64,000 bases of DNA from Lasioglossum baleicum (Eukaryota > Arthropoda > Insecta > Hymenoptera > Halictidae), in the NCBI RefSeq assembly GCF_051020765.1, contig NW_027469098.1:434001-498000 (forward strand). Direction: 5' to 3'. A program made the translations under genes and the position numbers. The number at the start of each line of letters is the position of its first letter. Positions within the stretch are counted from its first letter, which is position 1. A model generated the notes under the pieces. The model saw only the letters and a list, made by a program, of their open reading frames with translations. It ran no database searches and had not been told where the DNA came from. Positions 1 through 13,962 of the stretch are shown here, piece by piece.

Positions 1-3000
1 GCGTTATGCGTTATGCGTTATGCGTTATGCGTCATGCGTTATCCGTTATGCGTTATCCGTTATGCGTTATGCGTTATGCGTTATGCGTTATGCGTTATGC
101 GTTATGCGTTATGCGTTATGCGTTATGCGTTATTCGTTAAGCGTTATGCGTTATGCGTTATGCGTTATGCGTTATGCGTTATGCGTTATGCGTTATGGGT
201 TATGCGTTATGCGTTATGCGTTATGCGTTATGCGTTATGCGTTATGCGTTATGCGTTATGCGTTATGCGTTATGCGTTATGCGTTATGCGTTATGCGTTA
301 TGCGTTATGCGTTATGCGTTATGCGTTATGCGTTATGCGTTATGCGTTATGCGTTATGCGTTATGCGTTATGCGTTATGCGTTATGCGTTATGCGTTATG
401 CGTTATGCGTTATGCGTTATGCGTTATGCGTTATGCGTTATGCGCTATGCGTTATGCGTTATGCGTTATGCGTTATGCGATATGCGTCATGCGTTAAGCG
501 TTATGCGTTATGCGTTATGCGTTATGCGTCATGCGTTATCCGTTATGCGTTATCCGTTATGCGTTATGCGTTATGCGTTATGCGATATGCGTCCTGCGTT
601 AAGCGTCATGCGTTATGCGTTATGCGTTATGCGTCATGCGTTATCCGTTATGCGTTATCCGTTATCCGTTATGCGTTATGCGTTATGCGTTATGCGTTAT
701 GCGTTATGCGTTATTCGTTAAGCGTTATGCGTTAAGCGATATGCGTCATTCGTTATGCGTTATGCGTTATGCGTTATGCGATATGCGTCATTCGTTATGC
801 GTTATCCGTTATGCGTTATGCGTTATGCGTTATGCGTTATGCGTTATGCGTTATTCGTTAAGCGTTATGCGTTATGCGTTATGCGTTATGCGTTATGCGT
901 TATGCGTTATGCGTTATGCGTTATGCGTTATGCGTTATGCGTTATGCGTTATGCGTTATGCGTTATGCGTTATGCGTTATGCGTTATTGCGTTATGCGTT
1001 ATGCGTTATGCGTTATGCGTTATGCGTTATGCGTTATGCGTTATGCGTTATGCGTTATGCGTTATGCGTTATGCGTTATGCGTTATGCGTTATGCGCTAT
1101 GCGTTATGCGTTATGCGTTATGTGTTATGCGATATGCGTCATGCGTTAAGCGTTATGCGTTATGCGTTATGCGTTATGCGTCATGCGTTATCCGTTATGC
1201 GTTATCCGTTATGCGTTATGCGTTATGCGTTATGCGATATGCGTCCTGCGTTAAGCGTCATGCGTTATGCGTTATGCGTTATGCGTCATGCGTTATCCGT
1301 TATGCGTTATCCGTTATCCGTTATGCGTTATGCGTTATGCGTTATGCGTTATGCGTTATGCGTTATTCGTTAAGCGTTATGCGTTAAGCGATATGCGTCA
1401 TTCGTTATGCGTTATGCGTTATGCGTTATGCGATATGCGTCATTCGTTATGCGTTATCCGTTATGCGTTATGCGTTATGCGTTATGCGTTATGCGTTATT
1501 CGTTAAGCGTTATGCGTCATTCGTTATGCGTTATGCGTTATGCGTTATGCGTTATGCGTTATGCGTTATTCGTTAAGCGTTATGCGTTATGCGTTATGCG
1601 TTATGCGTTATGCGTTATGCGTTATGGGTTATGCGTTATGCGTTATGCGTTATGCGTTATGCGTTATGCGTTATGCGTTATGCGTTATGCGTTATTCGTT
1701 AAGCGTTATGCGTTATGCGTTATGCGTTATGCGTTATGCGTTATGCGTTATGCGTTATGGGTTATGCGTTATGCGTTATGCGTTATGGGTTATGCGTTAT
1801 GCGTTATGCGTTATGCGTTATGCGTTATGCGCTATGCGTTATGCGTTATGCGTTATGCGATATGCGTCATGCGTTAAGCGTTATGCGTTATGCGTTATGC
1901 GTTATGCGTTATGCGTTATGCGTTATGCGTTATGCGTTATGCGTTATGCGTTATGCGTTATGCGTTATGCGTTATGCGTTATGCGTTATGCGTTATGCGT
2001 TATGCGTTATGCGTTATGCGTTATGCGTTATGCGTTATGCGTTATGCGTTATGCGTTATGCGTTATGCGTTATGCGTTATGCGTTATGCGTTATGCGTTA
2101 TGCGTTATGCGTTATGCGTTATGCGTTATGCGTTATGCGTTATGCGTTATGCGTTATGCGTTATGCGTTATGCGTTATGCGTTATGCGTTATGCGTTATG
2201 CGTTATGCGTTATGCGTTATGCGTTATGCGTTATGCGTTATGCGTTATGCGTTATGCGTTATGCGTTATGCGTTATGCGTTATGCGTTATGCGTTATGCG
2301 CTATGCGTTATGCGTTATGCGTTATTCGTTAAGCGTTATGCGTTATGCGTTATGCGTTATGCGTTATGCGTTATGCGTTACGCGTTATGCGTTATGGGTT
2401 ATGCGTTATGCGTTATGCGTTATGCGTTATGCGTTATGCGTTATGCGTTATGCGTTATGCGTTATTCGTTAAGCGTTATGCGTTATGCGTTATGCGTTAT
2501 GCGTTATGCGTTATGCGTTATGCGTTATGCGTTATGGGTTATGCGTTATGCGTTATGCGTTATGCGTTATGGGTTATGGGTTATGCGTTATGCGTTATGC
2601 GTTATGCGTTATGCGTTATGCGTTATGCGTTATGCGTTATGCGTTATGCGATATGCGTCATGCGTTAAGCGTTATGCGTTATGCGTTATGCGTTATGCGT
2701 TATGCGTTATGCGTTATGCGTCATGCGTTATCCGTTATGCGTTATGCGTTATGCGTTATGCGTTATGCGTTATGCGTTATGCGTTATGCGTTATGCGTTA
2801 TGCGTTATGCGTTATGCGTTATGCGTTATGCGTTATGCGTTATGCGTTATGCGTTATGCGTTATGCGTTATGCGTTATGCGTTATGCGTTATGCGTTATG
2901 CGTTATGCGTTATGCGTTATGCGTTATGCGTTATGCGTTATGCGTTATGCGTTATGCGTTATGCGTTATGCGTTATGCGTTATGCGTTATGCGTTATGCG

Positions 3001-4257
3001 TCATGCGTTATCCGTTATGCGTTATCCGTTATGCGTTATGCGTTATGCGTTATGCGTTATGCGTTATGCGTTATGCGTTATGCGTTATGCGTTATGCGTT
3101 ATTCGTTAAGCGTTATGCGTTATGCGTTATGCGTTATGCGTTATGCGTTATGCGTTATGCGTTATGGGTTATGCGTTATGCGTTTATGCGTTATGGGTTA
3201 TGCGTTATGCGTTATGCGTTATGCGTTATGCGTTATGCGTTATGCGTTATGCGTTATGCGTTATGCGTTATGCGATATGCGTCATGCGTTAAGCGTTATG
3301 CGTTATGCGTTATGCGTTATGCGTCATGCGTTATCCGTTATGCGTTATCCGTTATGCGTTATGCGTTATGCGTTATGCGTTATGCGTTATGCGTTATGCG
3401 TTATGCGTTATTCGTTAAGCGTTATGCGTTATGCGGTATGCGTCATGCGTTATCCGTTATGCGTTATCCGTTATGCGTTATGCGTTATGCGTTATGCGTT
3501 ATGCGTTATGCGTTATGCGTTATGCGTTATTCGTTAAGCGTTATGCGTTATGCGATATGCGTCATTCGTTATGCGTTATGCGTTATGCGTTATGCGATAT
3601 GCGTCATTCGTTATGCGTTATGCGTTATGCGTTATGCGTTATGCGTTATGCGTTATTCGTTAAGCGTTATGCGTTATGCGTTATGCGTTATGCGTTATGC
3701 GTTATGGGTTATGCGTTATGCGTTATGCGTTATGCGTTATGCGTTATGCGTTATGCGTTATGCGTTATTCGTTAAGCGTTATGCGTTATGCGTTATGCGT
3801 TAAGCGTTATGCGTTATGGGTTATGCGTTATGCGTTATGCGTTATGCGTTATGGGTTATGCGTTATGCGTTATGCGTTATGCGTTATGCGTTATGCGTTA
3901 TGCGTTATGCGTTATGCGTTATGGGTTATGCGTTATGCGTTATGCGTTATGCGTTATGCCTTATGCGTTATGGGTTATGCGTTATGCGTTATGCGTTATG
4001 CGTTATGCGCTATGCGTTATGCGTTATGCGTTATGCGATATGCGTCATGCGTTAAGCGTTATGCGTTATGCGTTATGCGTCATGCGTTATCCGTTATGCG
4101 TTATCCTTTATGCGTTATGCGTTATGCGTTATGCGTTATGCGTTATTCGTTAAGCGTTATGCGTTATGCGATATGCGTCATTCGTCATTCGTTATGCGTT
4201 ATGCGTTATGCGTTATGCGTTATGCGTTATTCGTTAAGCGTTATGCGTTATGCGTTA
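1..4257. repeat. Satellite mosaic HOR region 1
   Basis: Mixed canonical and variant heptamers. A module containing TCCGTTA, TGCGATA, TGCGTCC and AGCGTTA variants occurs around 470-750 and again around 1122-1402 (TGCGTCC markers at 591 and 1243, offset 652). TGGGTTA variants cluster at 195, 1626-1790, 2395-2580, 3165-3200 and 3700-3970. A near-pure canonical run lies at about 1877-2299. Two single-T insertions disturb the 7-bp phase, at 987-988 and about 3183. No gene seen. Confidence 0.9.
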
Positions 4258-4499
4258 TGCATTTTGCGTTATGCGTTATGCGTTATCCGTTATCCGTTAT
4301 GCGTTATGCGTTATGCGTTATGTGTTATGCGTTGTGCTTTACGGGTTATGCGATATGCGTTATGCGTTATGACTTTTTCATTGAGCGTTATGCGTTATGC
4401 GTAATGCGTTACGCATTATGCGTTATGCGTTATGCGTAATGCGTTATGAGTAATGTGTCATGCGTTATGCGTTATGGGTTATGCGTTATGCGATATGCG
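4258..4499. repeat. HOR landmark A, copy 1
   Basis: Begins with TGCATTT and runs through two TCCGTTA units, TGTGTTA, a TTGTGCTTTACGGG variant stretch, TGACTTTTTCATTGAG at 4370, GTAATGCG, ACGCATTATG and TGAGTAATGTGTCA at 4447, ending with TGGGTTA and TGCGATA units. By eye it is identical over its whole length to 29758-29999, 25.5 kb away. It is followed by a canonical run and then a single-T insertion, as in other type A copies. Confidence 0.9.
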
Positions 4500-7145
4500 T
4501 TATGCGTTATGCGTTATGCGTTATGCGTTATGCGTTATGCGTTATGCGTTATGCGTTATGCGTTATGCGTTATGCGTTATGCGTTATGCGTTATGCGTTA
4601 TGCGTTATGCGTTATGCGTTATGCGTTATGCGTTATGCGTTATGCGTTATGCGTTATGCGTTATGCGTTATGCGTTATGCGTTATGCGTTATGCGTTATG
4701 CGTTATGCGTTATGCGTTATGCGTTATGCGTTATGCGTTATGCGTTATGCGTTATGCGTTATGCGTTATTGCGTTATGCGTTATGCGTTATGCGTTATGC
4801 GTTATGCGTTATGCGTTATGCGTTATGCGTTATGCGTTATGCGTTATGCGTTATGCGTTATGCGTTATTGCGTTATGCGTTATGCGTTATGCGTTATGCG
4901 TTATGCGTTATGCGTTATGCGTTATGCGTTATGCGTTATGCGTTATGCGTTATGCGTTATGCGTTATGCGTTATGCGTTATGCGTTATGCGTTATGCGTT
5001 ATGCGTTATGCGTTATGCGTTATGCGTTATGCGTTATGCGTTATGCGTTATGCGTTATGCGTTATGCGTTATGCGTTATGCGTTATGCGTTATGCGTTAT
5101 GCGTTATGCGTTATGCGTTATGCGTTATGCGTTATGCGTTATGCGTTATGCGTTATGCGTTATGCGTTATGCGTTATGCGTTATGCGTTATGCGTTATTG
5201 CGTTATGCGTTATGCGTTATGCGTTATGCGTTATGCGTTATGCGTTATGCGTTATGCGTTATGCGTTATGCGTTATGCGTTATGCGTTATGCGTTATGCG
5301 TTATGCGTTATGCGTTATGCGTTATGCGTTATGCGTTATGCGTTATGCGTTATGCGTTATGCGTTATGCGTTATGCGTTATGCGTTATGCGTTATGCGTT
5401 ATGCGTTATGCGTTATGCGTTATGCGTTATGCGTTATGCGTTATGCGTTATGCGTTATGCGTTATGCGTTATGCGTTATGCGTTATGCGTTATGCGTTAT
5501 GCGTTATGCGTTATGCGTTATGCGTTATGCGTTTTGCGTTATGCGTTATGCGTTATGCGTTATGCGTTATGCGTTATGCGTTATGCGTTATGCGTTATGC
5601 GTTATGCGTTATGCGTTATGCGTTATGCGTTATGCGTTATGCGTTATGCGTTATGCGTTATGCGTTATGCGTTATTGCGTTATGCGTTATGCGTTATGCG
5701 TTATGCGTTATGCGTTATGCGTTATGCGTTATGCGTTATGCGTTATGCGTTATGCGTTATGCTTTATGCGTTATGCGTTATGCGTTATGCGTTATGCGTT
5801 ATGCGTTATGCGATATGCGTCATTCGTTATGCGTTATGCGTTATGCGTTATGCGATATGTGTCATTCGTTATGCGTTATGCGTTATGCGTTATGCGTTAT
5901 GCGTTATGCGTTATGCGTTATTCGTTAAGCGTTATGCGTTATGCGTTATGCGTTATGCGTTATGCGTTATGCGTTACGCGTTATGCGTTATGGGTTATGC
6001 GTTATGCGTTATGCGTTATGCGTTATGCGTTATGCGTTATGCGTTATGCGTTATTCGTTAAGCGTTATGCGTTATGCGTTATGCGTTATGCGTTATGCGT
6101 TATGCGTTATGCGTTATGGGTTATGCGTTATGCGTTATGCGTTATGCGTTATGGGTTATGCGTTATGCGCTATGCGTTATGCGTTATGCGTTATGCGTTA
6201 TGCGTTATGCGTTATGCGTTATGCGATATGCGTCATGCGTTAAGCGTTATGCGTTATGCGTTATGCGTTATGCGTCATGCGTTATCCGTTATGCGTTATG
6301 CGTTATCCGTTATGCGTTATGCGTTATGCGTTATGCGTTATGCGTTATGCGTTATGCGTTATGCGTTATTCGTTAAGCGTTATGCGTTATGCGGTATGCG
6401 TCATGCGTTATCCGTTATGCGTTATCCGTTATGCGTTATGCGTTATGCGTTATGCGTTATGCGTTATGCGTTATGCGTTATGCGTTATGCGTTATTCGTT
6501 AAGCGTTATGCGTTATGCGATATGCGTCATTCGTTATGCGTTATGCGTTATGCGTTATGCGATATGCGTCATTCGTTATGCGTTATGCGTTATGCGTTAT
6601 GCGTTATGCGTTATGCGTTATTCGTTAAGCGTTATGCGTTATGCGTTATGCGTTATGCGTTATGCGTTATGCGTTATGCGTTATGGGTTATGCGTTATGC
6701 GTTATGCGTTATGGGTTATGCGTTATGCGTTATGCGTTATGCGTTATGGGTTATGCGTTATGCGTTATGCGTTATGCGTTATGCGTTATGCGTTATGCGT
6801 TATGCGTTATGCGTTATGCGTTATGGGTTATGCGTTATGCGTTATGCGTTATGCGTTATGCCTTATGCGTTATGGGTTATGCGTTATGCGTTATGCGTTA
6901 TGCGTTATGCGCTATGCGTTATGCGTTATGCGTTATGCGATATGCGTCATGCGTTAAGCGTTATGCGTCATGCGTTATCCGTTATGCGTTATCCTTTATG
7001 CGTTATGCGTTATGCGTTATGCGTTATGCGTTATTCGTTAAGCGTTATGCGTTATGCGATATGCGTCATTCGTCATTCGTTATGCGTTATGCGTTATGCG
7101 TTATGCGTTATGCGTTATTCGTTAAGCGTTATGCGTTATGCGTTA
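4500..7145. repeat. Satellite array between landmark A copies 1 and 2
   Basis: Long, almost pure canonical runs from 4500 to about 5760, interrupted by four identical single-T insertions (TGCGTTAT then TGCG) at 4769, 4868, 5198 and 5675 and one TGCGTTT at about 5532. From about 5760 it becomes a mosaic of TGCGATA, TTCGTTA/AGCGTTA, TGGGTTA and TCCGTTA variants leading into the next landmark. No gene seen. Confidence 0.9.
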
Positions 7146-7387
7146 TGCATTTTGCGTTATGCGTTATGCGTTATCCGTTATCCGTTATGCGTTATGCGTT
7201 ATGCGTTATGTGTTATGCGTTGTGCTTTACGGGTTATGCGATATGTGTTATGCGTTATGACTTTTTCATTGAGCGTTATGCGTTATGCGTAATGCGTTAC
7301 GCATTATGCGTTATGCGTTATGCGTAATGCGTTATGAGTAATGTGTCATGCGTTATGCGTTATGGGTTATGCGTTATGCGATATGCG
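7146..7387. repeat. HOR landmark A, copy 2
   Basis: Same order of variants as copy 1 at an offset of 2888 bp, which is 412 heptamers plus four, the four extra bases matching the four T insertions in between. One visible difference is ATATGTGTT (near 7244) where copy 1 has ATATGCGTT. The mosaic just upstream (about 6960-7145) also matches the mosaic upstream of copy 1, so the repeated unit is larger than the landmark. Confidence 0.9.
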
Positions 7388-9344
7388 TTATGCGTTATGC
7401 GTTATGCGTTATGCGTTATGCGTTATGCGTTATGCGTTATGCGTTATGCGTTATGCGTTATGCGTTATGCGTTATGCGTTATGCGTTATGCGTTATGCGT
7501 TATGCGTTATGCGTTATGCGTTATGCGTTATGCGTTATGCGTTATGCGTTATGCGTTATGCGTTATGCGTTATGCGTTATGCGTTATGCGTTATGCGTTA
7601 TGCGTTATGCGTTATGCGTTATGCGTTATGCGTTATGCGTTATGCGTTATGCGTTATGCGTTATGCGTTATGCGTTATGCGTTATGCGTTATGCGTTATG
7701 CGTTATGCGTTATGCGTTATTGCGTTATGCGTTATGCGTTATGCGTTATGCGTTATGCGTTATGCGTTATGCGTTATGCGTTATGCGTTATGCGTTAAGC
7801 GTTATGCGTTATGCGTTATGCTTTATGCGTTATGCGTTATGCGTTACGCGTTACGCGTTATGCGTTATGCGTTATGCGTTATGCGTTATGCGTTATGCGT
7901 TATGCGTTATGCGTTATGCGTTATGCGTTATGCGTTATGCGTTATGCGTTATGCGTTATGCGTTATGCGTTATGCGTTATGCGTTATGCGTTATGCGTTA
8001 TGCGTTATGCGTTATGCGTTATGCGTTATGCGATATGCGTTATGCGTTATGCGCTATGCGTTATGCGTTATGCGTTATGCGTTATGCGATATGCGTCATG
8101 CGTTAAGCGTTATGCGTTATGCGTTATGCGTTATGCGTCATGCGTTATCCGTTATGCGTTATCCGTTATGCGTTATGCGTTATGCGTTATGCGATATGCG
8201 TCCTGCGTTAAGCGTCATGCGTTATGCGTTATGCGTTATGCGTCATGCGTTATCCGTTATGCGTTATCCGTTATCCGTTATGCGTTATGCGTTATGCGTT
8301 ATGCGTTATGCGTTATTCGTTAAGCGTTATGCGTTAAGCGATATGCGTCATTCGTTATGCGTTATGCGTTATGCGTTATGCGATATGCGTCATTCGTTAT
8401 GCGTTATCCGTTATGCGTTATGCGTTATGCGTTATGCGTTATGCGTTATTCGTTAAGCGTTATGCGTCATTCGTTATGCGTTATGCGTTATGCGTTATGC
8501 GTTATGCGTTATGCGTTATGCGTTAAGCGTTATGCGTTATGCGTTATGCGTTATGCGTTATGCGTTATGCGTTATGGGTTATGCGTTATGCGTTATGCGT
8601 TATGCGTTATGCGTTATGCGTTATGCGTTATTCGTTAAGCGTTATGCGTTATGCGTTATGCGTTATGCGTTATGCGTTATGCGTTATGCGTTATGCGTTA
8701 TGCGTTATGGGTTATGCGTTATGCGTTATGCGTTATGGGTTATGCGTTATGCGTTATGCGTTATGCGTTATGCGCTATGCGTTATGCGTTATGCGTTATG
8801 CGATATGCGTCATGCGTTAAGCGTTATGCGTTATGCGTTATGCGTTATGCGTTATGCGTTATGCGTTATGCGTTATGCGTTATGCGTTATGCGTTATGCG
8901 TTATGCGTTATGCGTTATGCGTTATGCGTTATGCGTTATGCGTTATGCGTTATGCGTTATGCGTTATGCGTTATGCGTTATGCGTTATGCGTTATGCGTT
9001 ATGCGTTATGCGTTATGCGTTATGCGTTATGCGTTATGCGTTATGCGTTATGCGTTATGCGTTATGCGTTATGCGTTATGCGTTATGCGTTATGCGTTAT
9101 GCGTTATGCGTTATGCGTTATGCGTTATGCGTTATGCGTTATGCGTTATGCGTTATGCGTCATGCGTTATCCGTTATGCGTTATCCTTTATGCGTTATGC
9201 GTTATGCGTTATGCGTTATGCGTTATGCGTTATTCGTTAAGCGTTATGCGTTATGCGATATGCGTCATTCGTCATTCGTTATGCGTTATGCGTTATGCGT
9301 TATGCGTTATGCGTTATTCGTTAAGCGTTATGCGTTATGCGTTA
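7388..9344. repeat. Satellite array between landmark A copies 2 and 3
   Basis: Canonical run to about 7795 with a T insertion at 7720-7721, then TGCTTTA and TACGCG variants near 7820-7855, another canonical run, and a module with a TGCGTCC marker at 8200 that matches those at 591 and 1243. Near-pure canonical sequence at 8820-9155. No gene seen. Confidence 0.9.
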
Positions 9345-9579
9345 TGCATTTTGCGTTATGCGTTATGCGTTATCCGTTATCCGTTATGCGTTATGCGTTA
9401 TGCGTTATGCGTTATGTGTTATGCGTTGTGCTTTACGGGTTATGCGATATGCGTTATGCGTTATGACTTTTTCATTGAGCGTTATGCGTTATGCGTAATG
9501 CGTTACGCATTATGCGTTATGCGTTATGCGTAATGCGTTATGAGTAATGTGTCATGCGTTATGCGTTATGGGTTATGCG
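9345..9579. repeat. HOR landmark A, copy 3
   Basis: Same variant order as copies 1 and 2 but with one extra canonical heptamer after the TCCGTTA pair. TGACTTTTTCATTGAG starts at 9464 and TGAGTAATGTGTCA at 9541. Unlike the other type A copies it is followed by a short mosaic (TGCGCTA, TGCGATA, AGCGTTA) rather than by a canonical run with a T insertion. Confidence 0.88.
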
Positions 9580-9953
9580 TTATGCGTTATGCGTTATGCG
9601 TTATGCGTTATGCGTTATGCGTTATGCGTTATGCGTTATGCGTTATGCGCTATGCGTTATGCGTTATGCGTTATGCGATATGCGTCATGCGTTAAGCGTT
9701 ATGCGTTATGCGTTATGCGTTATGCGTTATGCGTTATGCGTTATGCGTTATGCGTTATGCGTTATGCGTTATGCGTTATGCGTTATGCGTTATGCGTTAT
9801 GCGTTATGCGTTATGCGTTATGCGTTATGCGTTATGCGTTATGCGTTATGCGTTATGCGTTATGCGTTATGCGTTATGCGTTATGCGTTATGCGTTATGC
9901 GTTATGCGTTATGCGTTATGCGTTATGCGTTATGCGTTATGCGTTATGCGTTA
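9580..9953. repeat. Short array between landmark A copies 3 and 4
   Basis: About 53 heptamers, almost all canonical after a TGCGCTA/TGCGATA/AGCGTTA cluster at 9647-9697. Landmark copies 3 and 4 are 602 bp (86 heptamers) apart, the tightest spacing of this landmark. Confidence 0.88.
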
Positions 9954-10196
9954 TGCATTTTGCGTTATGCGTTATCCGTTATCCGTTATGCGTTATGCGT
10001 TATGCGTTATGCGTTATGTGTTATGCGTTGTGCTTTACGGGTTATGCGATATGCGTTATGCGTTATGACTTTTTCATTGAGCGTTATGCGTTATGCGTAA
10101 TGCGTTACGCATTATGCGTTATGCGTTATGCGTAATGCGTTATGAGTAATGTGTCATGCGTTATGCGTTATGGGTTATGCGTTATGCGATACGCGT
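9954..10196. repeat. HOR landmark A, copy 4
   Basis: TGCATTT start, TCCGTTA pair, TGTGTTA, TTTACGGG, TGACTTTTTCATTGAG at 10066 and TGAGTAATGTGTCA at 10143. It has one canonical heptamer fewer before the TCCGTTA pair than copy 1, and ends with a GATACGCG variant where the others have GATATGCG. Confidence 0.88.
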
Positions 10197-13100
10197 TATG
10201 CGTTATGCGTTATGCGTTATGCGTTATGCGTTATGCGTTATGCGTTATGCGTTATGCGTTATGCGTTATGCGTTATGCGTTATGCGTTATGCGTTATGCG
10301 TTATGCGTTATCCGTTATGCGTTATGCGTTATGCGTTATGCGTTATGCGTTATGCGTTATGCGTTATGCGTTATGCGTTATGCGTTATGCGTTATGCGTT
10401 ATGCGTTATGCGTTATGCGTTATGCGTTATGCGTTATGCGTTATGCGTTATGCGTTATGCGTTATGCGTTATGCGTTATGCGTTATGCGTTATGCGTTAT
10501 GCGTTATGCGTTATGCGTTATGCGTTATGCGTTATGCGTTATGCGTTATGCGTTATGCGTTATGCGTTATGCGTTATTGCGTTATGCGTTATGCGTTATG
10601 CGTTATGCGTTATGCGTTATGCGTTATGCGTTATGCGTTATGCGTTATGCGTTATGCGTTATGCGTTATGCGTTATGCTTAATGCGTTATGCGTTATGCG
10701 TTATGCGTTATGCGTTATGCGTTATGCGTTATGCGTTATGCGTTATGCGTTATGCGTTATGCGTTATGCGTTATGCGTTATGCGTTATGCGTTATGCGTT
10801 ATGCGTTATGCGTTATGCGTTATGCGTTATGCGTTATGCGTTATGCGTTATGCGTTATGCGTTATGCGTTATGCGTTATGCGTTATGCGCTATGCGTTAT
10901 GCGTTATGCGTTATGTGTTATGCGATATGCGTCATGCGTTAAGCGTTATGCGTTATGCGTTATGCGTTATGCGTCATGCGTTATCCGTTATGCGTTATCC
11001 GTTATGCGTTATGCGTTATGCGTTATGCGATATGCGTCCTGCGTTAAGCGTCATGCGTTATGCGTTATGCGTTATGCGTCATGCGTTATCCGTTATGCGT
11101 TATCCGTTATCCGTTATGCGTTATGCGTTATGCGTTATGCGTTATGCGTTATTCGTTAAGCGTTATGCGTTAAGCGATATGCGTCATTCGTTATGCGTTA
11201 TGCGTTATGCGTTATGCGATATGCGTCATTCGTTATGCGTTATCCGTTATGCGTTATGCGTTATGCGTTATGCGTTATGCGTTATTCGTTAAGCGTTATG
11301 CGTCATTCGTTATGCGTTATGCGTTATGCGTTATGCGTTATGCGTTATGCGTTATTCGTTAAGCGTTATGCGTTATGCGTTATGCGTTATGCGTTATGCG
11401 TTATGCGTTATGGGTTATGCGTTATGCGTTATGCGTTATGCGTTATGCGTTATGCGTTATGCGTTATGCGTTATTCGTTAAGCGTTATGCGTTATGCGTT
11501 ATGCGTTATGCGTTATGCGTTATGCGTTATGCGTTATGCGTTATGGGTTATGCGTTATGCGTTATGCGTTATGGGTTATGCGTTATGCGTTATGCGTTAT
11601 GCGTTATGCGCTATGCGTTATGCGTTATGCGTTATGCGATATGCGTCATGCGTTAAGCGTTATGCGTTATGCGATATGCGTCATGCGTTAAGCGTTATGC
11701 GTTATGCGTTATGCGTTATGCGTCATGCGTTATCCGTTATGCGTTATCCGTTATGCGTTATGCGTTATGCGTTATGCGATATGCGTCCTGCGTTAAGCGT
11801 CATGCGTTATGCGTTATGCGATATGCGTCATTCGTTATGCGTTATGCGTTATGCGTTATGCGTTATTCGTTAAGCGTTATGCGTTATGCGTTATGCGTTA
11901 TGCGTTATGCGTTATGCGTTATGCGCTATGCGTTATGCGTTATGCGTTATGCGTTATGCGATATGCGTCATGCGTTAAGCGTTATGCGTTATGCGTTATG
12001 CGTTATGCGTCATGCGTTATCCGTTATGCGTTATCCGTTATGCGTTATGCGTTATGCGTTATGCGATATGCGTCCTGCGTTAAGCGTCATGCGTTATGCG
12101 TTATGCGTTATGCGTCATGCGTTATCCGTTATGCGTTATCCGTTATGCGTTATGCGTTATGCGTTATGCGTTATTCGTTAAGCGTTATGCGTTAAGAGAT
12201 ATGCGTCATTCGTTATGCGTTATGCGTTATGCGTTATGCGATATGCGTCATTCGTTATGCGTTATCCGTTATGCGTTATGCGTTATGCGTTATGCGTTAT
12301 GCGTTATTCGTTAAGCGTTATGCGTCATTCGTTATGCGTTATGCGTTATGCGTTATGCGTTATGCGTTATGCGTTATTCGTTAAGCGTTATGCGTTATGC
12401 GTTATGCGTTATGCGTTATGCGTTATGCGTTATGGGTTATGCGTTATGCGTTATGCGTTATGCGTTATGCGTTATGCGTTATGCGTTATGCGATATGCGT
12501 TATGCGTTATGCGTTATGCGTTATGCGTTATTCGTTAAGCGTTATGCGTTATGCGTTATGCGTTATGCGTTATGCGTTATGCGTTATGCGTTATGCGTTA
12601 TGCGTTATGGGTTATGCGTTATGCGTTATGCGTTATGGGTTATGCGTTATGCGTTATGCGTTATGCGTTATGCGCTATGCGTTATGCGTTATGCGTTATG
12701 CGATATGCGTCATGCGTTAAGCGTTATGCGTTATGCGTTATGCGTTATGCGTTATGCGTTATGCGTTATGCGTTATGCGTTATGCGATATGCGTCATGCG
12801 TTATGCGTTATTCGTTAAGCGTTATGCGTTATGCGTTATGCGATATGCGTCATTCGTTATGCGTTATGCGTTATGCGTTATGCGTTATGCGTTATGCGTT
12901 ATTCGTTAAGCGTTATGCGTTATGCGTTATGCGTTATGCGTTATACGTTATGCGTTATGGGTTATGCGTTATGCGTTATGCGTTATGCGTTATGCGTTAT
13001 GCGTTATGCGTTATTCGTTAAGCGTTATGCGTTATGCGTTATGCGTTATGCGTTATGCGTTATGCGTTATGCGTTATGCGTTATGCGTTATGCGTTATGC

Positions 13101-13552
13101 GTTATGCGTTATGCGTTATGCGTTATGCGTTATGGGTTATGCGTTATGCGTTATGCGTTATGCGTTATGGGTTATGCGTTATGCGTTATGCGTTATGCGT
13201 TATGCGCTATGCGTTATGCGTTATGCGTTATGCGATATGCGTCATGCGTTAAGCGTTATGCGTTATGCGTTATGCGTTATGCGTCATGCGTTATCCGTTA
13301 TGCGTTATCCGTTATGCGTTATGCGTTATGCGTTATGCGTTATGCGTTATGCGTTATGCGTTATTCGTTAAGCGTTATGCGTTATGCGTTATGCGATATG
13401 CGTCATTCGTTATGCGTTATGCGTTATGCGTTATGCGATATGCGTCATTCGTTATGCGTTATGCGTTATGCGTTATGCGTTATGCGTTATGCGTTATGCG
13501 TTATGCGTTATGCGTTATGCGTTATTCGTTAAGCGTTAAGCGTTATGCGTTA
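10197..13552. repeat. Satellite mosaic HOR region 2
   Basis: Canonical run from 10197 to about 10890 with a TCCGTTA at about 10310, a T insertion at 10577-10578 and a TGCTTAA variant at 10677. TGCGTCC marker modules follow at 11036, 11785 and 12072 (offsets 749 and 287, both multiples of 7). The AAGAGATATG variant first appears at about 12194; earlier modules have AAGCGATATG. The region ends in a TGCGATA/TTCGTTA mosaic leading into landmark B. No gene seen. Confidence 0.88.
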
Positions 13553-13962
13553 TGCATTATGCGTTATGCATTATGCGTTATCCGTTATGCGTTATGCGTT
13601 ATGCGTTATGCGTTATGCGTTATGCGTTATGTGTTATGCGTTGTGCTTTACGGGTTATGCTATATGCGTTATGCGTTATGACTTTTTCATTGAGCGTTAT
13701 GCGTTATGCGTAATGCGTTATGCATTATGCGTTATGCGTTATGCGTAATGCGTTATGAGTAATGTGTCATGCGTTATGCGTTATGGACTATGCTTTATGC
13801 GTTATGCGTTATGGGTTATCCGTTATGCGTCATGCGTTATTCGTTATGCGTTATGCCTTATGCGTTATCCGTTATGCGTTATCCGTTATGCGTTACGCGT
13901 TATGCGTTACGCGTTATGCGTTATGCGTTAAGCGTTATACGTTATGCGATATGCGTTATTCG
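13553..13962. repeat. HOR landmark B, copy 1
   Basis: Starts with two TGCATTA units, then TCCGTTA, TGTGTTA, TTTACGGG, GCTATATG, TGACTTTTTCATTGAG at 13679, GTAATGCG, TGAGTAATGTGTCA, then TGGACTA, TGCTTTA, TGGGTTA, TCCGTTA, TGCCTTA and TACGCG variants, ending with AAGCG, TATACG, CGATATG and TTATTCG. The core resembles landmark A, but type B has TATGCATTATG where A has TACGCATTATG and has the long TGGACTA tail. It recurs at 28015 and 47742. Confidence 0.9.
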